Assembly: GCA_047639615.1 (NCBI GenBank)
Contig: JBLIOL010000029.1
Location: forward strand, 1 to 25,916
Length of the DNA stretch: 25,916 nucleotides
Source: CAYWNK01 sp047639615
GTDB lineage: Bacteria > Planctomycetota > UBA1135 > GCA-002686595
Direction: 5' to 3'
The notes beneath the pieces are model-generated. The model was not told the DNA's origin and did no database searches. It saw nothing but the letters and a program-made list of their open reading frames with translations. Position numbers and translations under genes: made by a program. This document shows positions 14,437-20,368 of the stretch, piece by piece. Positions within the stretch are counted from its first letter, which is position 1. Each line of letters opens with the position of its first letter.

Positions 14437-15477
14437 ATGAAGAAGCTCGTCTTCGGTGCGGCCGCACTAACCCTGGCCAGTTCCGCCTTTGCATCTGACA
14501 CGGATTGGTCCGCGTTTGATCAGGACGTTGAAGCCCTCGCAACCAGCCTTGCTGCTGATCACGATGGCCCCTCGGTCGGAGGTTACCTCCAGACCATCTA
14601 CGTGAACAACTCGGACAACGACATCTCGGGCTTCGATACCATGCGTGCCCGCATCGCCATTACCGGCGGTCGCGGTGGCTACACGTACAAGATGATGGTC
14701 GATGCATCCGACGGCTCTGATGCCAACAGCGGCATCATTCGTGACGCCTACGTGAACATCCCCGTAAGCACGGTGTCCTCCCGCTTCGGTCGTTTCAAGC
14801 CCGCTGTGAGCCGTAACGGTCTCACCAGCTCTTCCAAGCTGTTCTTCACCGCACGTGGCCCGATCGGCGATTCGTTCGACGGTCGTCAAGACGGTGTTGG
14901 CCTCTACGGCGATTTCGATCAGCTGTCTTGGGCCCTCAGCATCACCAACGGTTTCGACGGCCTCACCGATGACTACCTGGTCGCACTGCGTGTCTCCCTC
15001 GACCTGATGGGCGAGGGTGTGGGCAACGTTGAAGGCGCCTACAACGCAGGTGATGAGATTGGTGCTACCGCATCTCTCGCCACCTTCGATGATGGCGGCG
15101 TGACCGATGGTGACGGCACCGTCCTGGAAGTACACGCTGTTTCCAGCGTGTACAGCTTCGGCATCGAGTTCGGCGACATTGGCGATGGCGGCAGTGGTGC
15201 AACTACCAGTGCCACCGTACTCGCGAACGATTCCTCTCCCCTCACCTTCTCGACCACCTACATGGTCGTGCCGGATGCTTGGGAAGTTGGCCTTCGCTAC
15301 TCTGATCTCGACGACGATGGCGGTGTTGGCGACAGCACCACCATCACCGACATCGCGGTTAACCACTACCTTGACGGTCACAACCTGAAGTGGGGCTTCG
15401 GCTTCACCAGCTTGGACTTCGACAACGATGCGCTCGATACCGACACCCTGTCGATTCAGCTTACGATGGTCTTCTAA
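14437..15477 (+). CDS. Outer-membrane porin, phosphate-selective porin O/P type
   Basis: A 346-residue outer-membrane beta-barrel protein. It has a signal peptide (about 1-20, MKKLVFGAAALTLASSAFA-S), alternating amphipathic strands and acidic Asp/Gly-rich loops (DLDDDGGVGDSTT). It ends in a C-terminal Phe (QLTMVF), as most BAM-inserted porins do. The region YKMMVDASDGS, IRDAYVN, then RFGRFKPAVSRNGLTSS is typical of the porin O/P family, in which these strands line the channel. The many acidic loop residues would suit cation binding, so true phosphate selectivity is uncertain. The ATG at 14437 is chosen because it begins the signal peptide and follows GGAG by 11 nt. It appears monocistronic, with hairpins after its stop. 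Confidence 0.88.
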   Translation: MKKLVFGAAALTLASSAFASDTDWSAFDQDVEALATSLAADHDGPSVGGYLQTIYVNNSDNDISGFDTMRARIAITGGRGGYTYKMMVDASDGSDANSGIIRDAYVNIPVSTVSSRFGRFKPAVSRNGLTSSSKLFFTARGPIGDSFDGRQDGVGLYGDFDQLSWALSITNGFDGLTDDYLVALRVSLDLMGEGVGNVEGAYNAGDEIGATASLATFDDGGVTDGDGTVLEVHAVSSVYSFGIEFGDIGDGGSGATTSATVLANDSSPLTFSTTYMVVPDAWEVGLRYSDLDDDGGVGDSTTITDIAVNHYLDGHNLKWGFGFTSLDFDNDALDTDTLSIQLTMVF

Positions 15478-15508
15478 GCCTCTGGCTTAGATCACTACGA
15501 GCAATGAG

Positions 15509-15533
15509 GCTCGCCGCGCGCGTCGCGGCGAGC
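15509..15533 (+). other. GC-rich hairpin after the porin gene
   Basis: A 10-bp perfect stem (GCTCGCCGCG with CGCGGCGAGC) and a 5-nt loop lie 31 bp after the porin stop. There is no T-tract. It is the first of two tandem hairpins and may stabilise the porin mRNA 3' end. Confidence 0.5.
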
Positions 15534-15545
15534 TCTCAAGTTCAC

Positions 15546-15580
15546 GAAGGCCTCGCGCGCTGCGCGAGGCCTTCTTCGTT
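15546..15580 (+). terminator. Intrinsic terminator-like hairpin after the porin
   Basis: A 13-bp perfect stem (GAAGGCCTCGCGC with GCGCGAGGCCTTC) has a 3-nt GCT loop and is followed by TTCGTT. The short T-rich tail and the location 68 bp after the porin stop, ahead of the convergent arfB gene, fit a transcription terminator. Confidence 0.75.
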
Positions 15581-15629
15581 GGAGCTCGAATTGTCCAGCT
15601 GAGTCCTCTGGGACAGCTGACCTCGCGCG

Positions 15630-16061
15630 CTAGTCCTGATCCGAGCCCGGACCCTGGCGGCGCCGTTTGGTCTCGCTGCGCTGGCGCTTGGACTCTAGGC
15701 GACGGCGCTTGGAGCCGCGCGTGGGCTTGGTGGCCTTGCGCGGGCGGACGACCTCGAGGGCGCTGGCGATCAGTTTCGCCAGGCGTACGCGCGCCTCATC
15801 CATGTTGCGGCCACGCTCGCGGTACTTGTCCGCGCGCACGATCAGTTCACCTGAGCGCGTGATGCGCGGGGCAAGACTGGCCTTCAGGCGCTCCTTCTGA
15901 GCGTCCGTGAGCGTCTTGGAGCCCACCAGGTCGAAGCGCAGCTCCACGCGCGTCTCGACCTTGTTGACGTTCTGCCCACCGGGACCGCCGGAGTGCGAGA
16001 AGCGCATGGATAGCTCCGCTACGGGCAGTTCCAGTCGTGAACTGACCCGGAGGGGATCCAC
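15630..16061 (-). CDS. arfB: Peptidyl-tRNA hydrolase ArfB (ribosome rescue)
   Basis: A 143-residue ArfB/YaeJ. It enters stalled ribosomes lacking a stop codon and hydrolyses the peptidyl-tRNA. The catalytic GGQ is at 28-30 in SHSGGPGGQNVNKVETRVEL, the characteristic RF-1 domain motif. The C-terminal ~45 residues are highly basic (KATKPTRGSKRRRLESKRQR), as expected for the tail that threads into the empty mRNA channel. The length is normal. The start is GTG at 16061, sharing one base with the stop of the upstream DUF971 gene (TAGTG), so translation is coupled. Confidence 0.95.
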   Translation of the reverse strand: MDPLRVSSRLELPVAELSMRFSHSGGPGGQNVNKVETRVELRFDLVGSKTLTDAQKERLKASLAPRITRSGELIVRADKYRERGRNMDEARVRLAKLIASALEVVRPRKATKPTRGSKRRRLESKRQRSETKRRRQGPGSDQD

Positions 16062-16363
16062 TACTGAGCCGGGTCCTTCTCCCGCAGGAAGGGCCAGGGG
16101 AAGATGCCCGTGTTGTGGCCGTCTGCAAATTGCACCGCGAGGGCGTAGTTGCCGACGAGGGTCACTTCGTTTTGAAGCAGGTCATCGGGCACGCTGTTTG
16201 GATCCAGCAGGGGTTGACCCGTCAGCTCGTGGATGCAATTCGCGCAGGGGCACAGACGGCGTAGTTGCGCCGCGCTGTAGGTGGTCTGGTGCCCGTCAGC
16301 CCAGTCGAGCGTGATTTTGCCCGGGTCTCGGCGACCGATGCGCGTGGGAGCGACTGCAGTCAT
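16061..16363 (-). CDS. DUF971 domain protein
   Basis: A 100-residue single-domain DUF971 protein, related to the N-terminal zinc-binding domain of gamma-butyrobetaine hydroxylase and to domains attached to ApbC/Mrp iron-sulfur carrier proteins. Family features are LDWADGHQTTY, LRRLCPCANCIHELTG (three Cys), VGNYALAVQFADGH and TGIFPW. The biochemical role is not settled; links to Fe-S protein assembly come from gene fusions elsewhere. The ATG at 16363 gives the family's normal N terminus; the open frame further upstream runs into the tRNA-Phe gene and is rejected. It overlaps arfB by 1 nt. Confidence 0.88.
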   Translation of the reverse strand: MTAVAPTRIGRRDPGKITLDWADGHQTTYSAAQLRRLCPCANCIHELTGQPLLDPNSVPDDLLQNEVTLVGNYALAVQFADGHNTGIFPWPFLREKDPAQ

Positions 16364-16441
16364 GGGTGGCGGCCCTTGGCCGCTGGCGGACCTTCCATCG
16401 TGCAGGGGGTCGCCTGCTGGAAGGTATCCGTGTGAAGGGGG

Positions 16442-16517
16442 TGGTGGCCGAAACCAGACTTGAACTGGTGACCCCTTGATTTTCAATCAAGTGCTCTACC
16501 AACTGAGCTACCCGGCC
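16442..16517 (-). tRNA. tRNA-Phe (anticodon GAA)
   Basis: A complete 76-nt cloverleaf on the minus strand. The acceptor is GGCCGGG/TTCGGCC, with two G-T pairs next to the body. The D-arm is GCTC-AGTTGGTA-GAGC. The anticodon stem CTTGA/TCAAG encloses TTGAAAA with anticodon GAA. The variable loop is GGGTC, and the T-arm is ACCAG-TTCAAGT-CTGGT. The discriminator is A and the CCA end is encoded. It stands alone between ribF and the DUF971 gene and is co-oriented with them. Confidence 0.97.
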
Positions 16518-16564
16518 GTGCGCATCGCGCAGGGAGGGGATTCTGTAGCTGGAGGGGCCCGGCG

Positions 16565-17548
16565 TCAACTACGAGGAGCAGGCTTTCTGTCAGCAAGTGC
16601 GGATCTTGCGGCGAGCACGTCGGCGGAGATCTGATTACGCAGGGCGTCGAGGTCGGCGAATCTCTGTTCGGGACGCAGGTTGGCCACGAATTCGAATTCC
16701 AGGAGCTCGCCGTAGAGGTCCTCTTGGAAGTCGAGAAGGTGCACTTCAACCGTGGGGAGCGCTGGGAGCGTGGGGAGCGGTGGGGGGCTGCCGGCTAGGG
16801 TCGGTCGGGTGCCGATGTTGGCCACCGCCGGGATCGAGCGGCGCAGTGCGGGGTCCTTGTCCGGGGAGAGCACGTAGGCGATGCCGGCATAGACCCCGGT
16901 GGGCGGGTGCAGCTCGTGGGCTAGGTCGAGGTTGGCGGTGGGGAAGCCCAGGGTGCGGCCGAGGGCTTGGCCGTGGACGACCCGGCCGAGGACGGAGACC
17001 GGGCGGCCGAGCATGCGTCCGGCGCCCTCCAGATCGCCCAGCTCCACGGCCTCGCGGATGGCGGTGCTGGAGATGGCGCGTTGATCCACGCTCACGCGGG
17101 GGACGACCTGCACATCGTGGCCGAGGCCGCGCAGGAACTTCGGGTCGCCGCGGCGGCCCATGCCGAACTTGCTGTCGAAGCCGAGCACGAAGGCCTTGGC
17201 TGAGAGGCCAGCTAGCAGGATTTGCTCCACGAAGGCCTCAGCCGGCATGGAGCGCAGCTCGTCGGTGAACTCCAGCACCAGGGTGTGGCCGATGCCTGCG
17301 CGCCGGAAGAGCGCCAGGCGGTGCTCCAAGCTGGTGAGGGTCTTGGGGGCCCGGCCGAGGAGTATGCGCTTGGGGTGGCCGCTGAAGGTGGTCACGGTGG
17401 GCACCAGGCCCAGCTCCTGGGCGCGGGCCACATTCGCGGCCAGGATGGCCTGGTGGCCCATGTGCACGCCGTCGAAGACCCCGACACTGACCACGGCGGG
17501 CTCCGAACCAGCTTGAAGCAGGTCCTGCAGGCCGTGGGTGAGGATCAC
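16565..17548 (-). CDS. ribF: Bifunctional riboflavin kinase / FAD synthetase
   Basis: A 327-residue RibF that phosphorylates riboflavin to FMN and adenylates FMN to FAD. The N-terminal adenylyltransferase domain has VSVGVFDGVHMGHQAIL (the GxFDGxHxGH nucleotide-binding motif at 23-32) and a later ISSTAIREAV. The C-terminal kinase domain (from about 182) has GRVVHGQALGRTLGFPTANL and PPTGVYAG. A low-complexity Pro/Leu insert (about 245-262, PPPLPTLPALP) sits before the last strands. The GTG at 17548 shares one base with the def stop and gives the normal N terminus. The pairing def-ribF is unusual; ribF more often sits near truB or rpsO. No FMN riboswitch is present. Confidence 0.96.
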   Translation of the reverse strand: MILTHGLQDLLQAGSEPAVVSVGVFDGVHMGHQAILAANVARAQELGLVPTVTTFSGHPKRILLGRAPKTLTSLEHRLALFRRAGIGHTLVLEFTDELRSMPAEAFVEQILLAGLSAKAFVLGFDSKFGMGRRGDPKFLRGLGHDVQVVPRVSVDQRAISSTAIREAVELGDLEGAGRMLGRPVSVLGRVVHGQALGRTLGFPTANLDLAHELHPPTGVYAGIAYVLSPDKDPALRRSIPAVANIGTRPTLAGSPPPLPTLPALPTVEVHLLDFQEDLYGELLEFEFVANLRPEQRFADLDALRNQISADVLAARSALADRKPAPRS

Positions 17549-18081
17549 TAGCGGGCGTCCTTGTAGATCGCGACCAATTCCTGGAGCTCGGCCTTGTTGC
17601 GCAGCTTGTCGGCGGGGGACATGCGGTCCACCAGAAGCACGCCTTCGAGGTGGTCGTACTCGTGCTGGATGATGCGGCTGCGGAAGCCGTCGAAGTCGGC
17701 CTTGTAGGCTTCGCCGGTGATGGTCTGGGCTTCCACGGAGCAGCACTCGGGGCGCTCGACCTCGGCGTAGATGCCCGGGAAGGAGAGGCAGCCCTCTTCG
17801 GCCTTGGTGCGCGCGCCCGTGCGGCTGACGATTTTGGGGTTGATCAGCACCAGGTTGAGCTCGGGCTTTTCCGGGTCCGATTCGTCGTTCAGCACCAAAA
17901 TTCGGCGCTTGAGACCCACCTGGGGAGCGGCCAGGCCGACGCCCTTGCTCTCGAACATGAGGCTGAACATGGCCGCTACCGTGCGTTCGAGATCCTCATC
18001 AAAGGCCTGCACGGGCGCTGCGGAGCGGCGCAGGACCGGTTCGGGGTACAGGGAGAGGTCGAAGGTGAGGTCTTCGGGCAT
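17548..18081 (-). CDS. def: Peptide deformylase
   Basis: A 177-residue Fe/Zn peptide deformylase that removes the formyl group from nascent N-terminal methionine. All three motifs are present: GVGLAAPQVG (47-56), EEGCLSFPG with metal ligand Cys98, and QHEYDHLEG with His140 and His144 as ligands and Glu141 as the catalytic base. The start is ATG at 18081. It overlaps ribF by one base. The promoter should lie in the 143-bp divergent region shared with the TPR gene, which contains a run of nine G (18111-18119). Confidence 0.97.
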   Translation of the reverse strand: MPEDLTFDLSLYPEPVLRRSAAPVQAFDEDLERTVAAMFSLMFESKGVGLAAPQVGLKRRILVLNDESDPEKPELNLVLINPKIVSRTGARTKAEEGCLSFPGIYAEVERPECCSVEAQTITGEAYKADFDGFRSRIIQHEYDHLEGVLLVDRMSPADKLRNKAELQELVAIYKDAR

Positions 18082-18169
18082 CGGGCTAGGGGGCCGTGAG
18101 AGGCGGGCTCGGGGGGGGGCGGACGGAAACCAGGGCGGGCTGGCCGTGTACAGGGACCGTGGAGTCGCG

Positions 18170-18196
18170 TTGACGACTCTGACGGCCAGCTATAGT
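18170..18196 (+). promoter_or_regulatory. Candidate sigma-70-type promoter for the TPR-rpsT operon
   Basis: TTGACG at 18170-18175 is a 5/6 match to the -35 box. TATAGT at 18191-18196 is a 5/6 match to the -10 box, with a 15-bp spacer; an alternative TAGTAT at 18193 gives 17 bp. Transcription from either would start about 20 nt before the GTG at 18225, leaving a short leader without a Shine-Dalgarno. It is the best-looking housekeeping promoter in the window. Confidence 0.6.
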
Positions 18197-18224
18197 ATCT
18201 TCCGCCGCCTAGCCGGCCACCCCA

Positions 18225-19553
18225 GTGGACTACTCAAAGCACATCCAAAAGGCGGACGAGGCGGCTCGACGCCGCAACTACGACTTCGCCATCCAGCTCT
18301 ACCAGCAGGTGCTGGAGATCGATCCCGACGTTGGCGATGCCCGCGCCGGGCTTCGTCGTGTGCTGCGTAAGCGCCACGAGGCCAAGAAGAGCGGGCTCTT
18401 CGGCAAGCTGAAAGGTGCCGGGCCGCTGACCGTGGCCAAGGGCCTGGTCAAGGCCGGCAAGTACGGCGCTTCGATCAAGCCCTTCGAAAGCTACCTCGAG
18501 ACCAATCCCATGGACACCGAGGCCAACTTGGCCCTGGGCATCTCCCTGGAGGCCGCTGGACACTTCAACTCGGCTCTGGCCGTGTTCGAGTTTGTGGCTG
18601 AGATCGACCCGCGCAACCCCCACGGGCTGAAGCGCGCGGGGGCCATGATGGCCAAGACCGGCGAGGTCGTGAAGGCGCTCGAGTACTACGAGCGCGCGCT
18701 GCAAGCCGACCCTCGGGACCGTGACGCGATCAAGGCGCGCAAGGACCTGGCGGCGGAGATGGCGCTTCAAGGCGGCCGCTTCGACGAGGTGGGCCACAGC
18801 CGTGAGCAGGTCAAGGACGCCGGCGAGACGCGCAAGCTCGAGCGCTCCCAGCGCCTGCACCGCACCGATGAGGAGCTGGCCGAGGAGCTGGCCGAGCTCG
18901 AGGAGCGCTTCGCCGAGGACGCCAGTGACGTGGAAACCATGCTCGCCATGGCCAAGATCCACGAGAAACTGAAGGATCCGGGGGCCGCTCTGGACCTGGC
19001 GGAGCGGGCTTTGTCCTACCGCAAAGACTCGACCGAGATCGCCAGCATGGTCAGCCGGCTCAAGCTGAAGGACCTCAAGAAGGCCATCCGGAGGGCTGAC
19101 AAGCTGGGCGACCAGGCCGAGGCAGACCGCCTAGAAGGCCAATTGCAGCTCCTGGAGCTGGATGAACTGCGTGATCAGCTTCTGCGCCACCCCGGCGATG
19201 CCAACCTGCGTCTCACCCTGGGCAAGGCCCTTTTGAGGCAGGGTCAGACCGACGATGCGCTCGCAGAATTGCAGAAGGCCGTTTCTGACCCCCGTTTGCG
19301 GCGCGAAGCACTATTCTTCCTGGCCCGCTGCTTCCACGAGAAGGGCTTCCTGGACCTAGCCCGCGGGGAATACGAAAAGGCCCTATCCGAACACCCCGAG
19401 CTCGACGAACGCGCTCGGGAGATCTTGTACAATCTTGGAGCAATCGCCGAGGCCGAGGGAAACCTGGCCGACGCTCGCTCCTGCTACGCGCGCATCTACG
19501 CAGTCGACATCGGCTACCGCGACGTGGCAAAAAAGATGGAGCAAACCAGCTGA
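18225..19553 (+). CDS. Tetratricopeptide-repeat (TPR) protein
   Basis: A 442-residue soluble protein of helical repeats with no signal peptide or membrane segment. TPR-type units are seen at about 9-42 (ARRRNYDFAIQLYQQVLEID), 80-115, 116-183 (LALGISLEAAGHFNSALAVF and GEVVKALEYYERALQADPRD), 240-275 (LAMAKIHEKLKDPGAALDLA) and 340-440 (GKALLRQGQTDDALAELQ, then a last repeat NLGAIAEAEGNLADARSCY). A charged coiled-coil-like stretch (TDEELAEELAELEERFAED) lies in the middle. An in-frame TAG at 18210 forces the start to GTG at 18225. It ends 4 nt before rpsT. The partner is unknown; scaffolding is the usual role of such proteins. Confidence 0.88.
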   Translation: MDYSKHIQKADEAARRRNYDFAIQLYQQVLEIDPDVGDARAGLRRVLRKRHEAKKSGLFGKLKGAGPLTVAKGLVKAGKYGASIKPFESYLETNPMDTEANLALGISLEAAGHFNSALAVFEFVAEIDPRNPHGLKRAGAMMAKTGEVVKALEYYERALQADPRDRDAIKARKDLAAEMALQGGRFDEVGHSREQVKDAGETRKLERSQRLHRTDEELAEELAELEERFAEDASDVETMLAMAKIHEKLKDPGAALDLAERALSYRKDSTEIASMVSRLKLKDLKKAIRRADKLGDQAEADRLEGQLQLLELDELRDQLLRHPGDANLRLTLGKALLRQGQTDDALAELQKAVSDPRLRREALFFLARCFHEKGFLDLARGEYEKALSEHPELDERAREILYNLGAIAEAEGNLADARSCYARIYAVDIGYRDVAKKMEQTS

Positions 19554-19557
19554 TCCC

Positions 19558-19809
19558 ATGCCGAATACCAAGCAAGCAAAGAAACGTATGGAGACGGACG
19601 AAGTCCGTCGCCTGGCCAACAAGGCCAAGACAAGCACCATGCGCACCGCAGTGAAGAAGGTCATGCAGGCCGAGAACGCCGCTGACGCCAAGGCCGCTAT
19701 GCCGGAGGCCATGCGTGCCGTCGACATGTGCGCTAAGAAGAACATCATTCACGGCAAGGCAGCGGCGCGTAAGAAGGCCCAAATCTCCCGGGCCGTTCAA
19801 GCGAGCTAA
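19558..19809 (+). CDS. rpsT: 30S ribosomal protein S20
   Basis: An 83-residue bS20, the usual length. It is lysine-, arginine- and alanine-rich, with the N-terminal NTKQAKKRMETDEVRRLANK and C-terminal KNIIHGKAAARKKAQISRAV typical of the family. It binds 16S rRNA during 30S assembly. The ATG at 19558 comes 4 nt after the TPR stop, so it is very likely translationally coupled; the open frame upstream of the ATG is inside the TPR gene and is rejected. A hairpin follows about 30 bp after the stop. Confidence 0.95.
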   Translation: MPNTKQAKKRMETDEVRRLANKAKTSTMRTAVKKVMQAENAADAKAAMPEAMRAVDMCAKKNIIHGKAAARKKAQISRAVQAS

Positions 19810-19836
19810 CGCAGACCCTAATCCGTCTGTGCTGCG

Positions 19837-19871
19837 GCCGGCTCTTCGATCTCTGTGATCGAAGTGCCGGC
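19837..19871 (+). terminator. 15-bp hairpin after rpsT
   Basis: GCCGGCTCTTCGATC pairs with GATCGAAGTGCCGGC (14 of 15 positions) around a 5-nt TCTGT loop, 27 bp after the rpsT stop. No T-tract follows. It probably separates rpsT from the next gene or protects the rpsT transcript end. Confidence 0.6.
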
Positions 19872-19895
19872 TGCTGAGCTATCCTGCTAGCCACC

Positions 19896-19927
19896 ACCGT
19901 TGAGGAACCGTTGAGGAACCGTTGAGG
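19896..19927 (+). promoter_or_regulatory. Triplicated Shine-Dalgarno (11-bp tandem repeat)
   Basis: The unit ACCGTTGAGGA occurs twice and a third time as ACCGTTGAGG, immediately before the ATG at 19934. Each copy carries GAGG. The last one sits 6 nt from the start codon, the optimal distance; the others are 17 and 28 nt away. Loss or gain of an 11-bp unit would keep a functional site next to the gene but change the number of ribosome landing sites. Confidence 0.75.
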
Positions 19928-19933
19928 TAATCC

Positions 19934-20275
19934 ATGGGCAAGTTTGAGACGAGCGCCGAACACTCCAACCGTTGGCATCAACCCGTATGCGTACCCTCCA
20001 ACAAGGGCGGCATCTTCGGAGCCGCTAAGGAGTTGGCTGAGGACATGTCCGGCTGGACGATCGAGAGCGTCGACGAGGACGCGATGATCATCAAGGCCCA
20101 GAAAGCCAACGGCTTCCTGGGCGGTACCTCGAAAATCGAGGTGCGCGTTGAAGGTCCCGAGAGCATCCCGAACTCGGAGACGTATTGCTCCTCCGAGTCC
20201 AGCGGTGCGCTGCTCTCGCGGGACAAGGCCAACGTGGCCACCTTCATCGAGAAGCTCTGGATGCGCGTGACCTGA
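19934..20275 (+). CDS. Small protein resembling DUF1499
   Basis: A 113-residue cytoplasmic protein without signal peptide or membrane segment. The pattern GWTIESVDEDAMIIKAQKA, then KIEVRVEG, then SSESSGALLSRDKANVATFIEKLW resembles DUF1499, in which a variable beta-sheet ends in an 'RS-SR-G-SD-G-N' turn and a final helix. The resemblance is of layout rather than exact residues and the function is unknown. The start is fixed by the optimally placed GAGG 6 nt upstream. Its stop is followed after 2 bp by a very long palindrome. Confidence 0.72.
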   Translation: MGKFETSAEHSNRWHQPVCVPSNKGGIFGAAKELAEDMSGWTIESVDEDAMIIKAQKANGFLGGTSKIEVRVEGPESIPNSETYCSSESSGALLSRDKANVATFIEKLWMRVT

Positions 20276-20277
20276 TA

Positions 20278-20366
20278 GGTACTGCGCCGGGAACAAGACC
20301 ACGGGGCCTGACGCTTCGGCTCTGCCGAAGCATCAGGCCCCGTGGTCTTGTTCCCGGCAAAGTACC
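20278..20366. terminator. 89-bp near-perfect palindrome between convergent genes
   Basis: The core is a 35-bp stem (20286-20320 with 20324-20358) carrying a single mismatch and a 3-nt TCT loop. Beyond a 2-nt mismatch the stem continues for 6 more bp (GGTACT with AGTACC). It starts 3 bases after the DUF1499-like stop and ends 3 bases before the stop of the minus-strand toroid gene, so it serves both. No T-tract follows on either strand. It is far longer than needed for intrinsic termination. Confidence 0.8.
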
Positions 20367-20368
20367 GC

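Noticed and set aside
14467..15381. 304-aa open frame on the minus strand
   Set aside because: Antisense to the porin, which has a signal peptide, beta pattern and terminal Phe; the minus frame has no start context or motifs.
16364..16486. N-terminal extension of the DUF971 protein
   Set aside because: It would be encoded inside the tRNA-Phe gene and its residues are not family-like; the ATG at 16363 is preferred.
16561..18120. FMN riboswitch controlling ribF
   Set aside because: ribF starts within the def stop codon and no FMN-element consensus is present upstream of def.
19896..19927. Start of a CRISPR-like repeat array
   Set aside because: The 11-bp units are directly abutting with no spacers; the position and GAGG content explain it as a duplicated ribosome-binding site.
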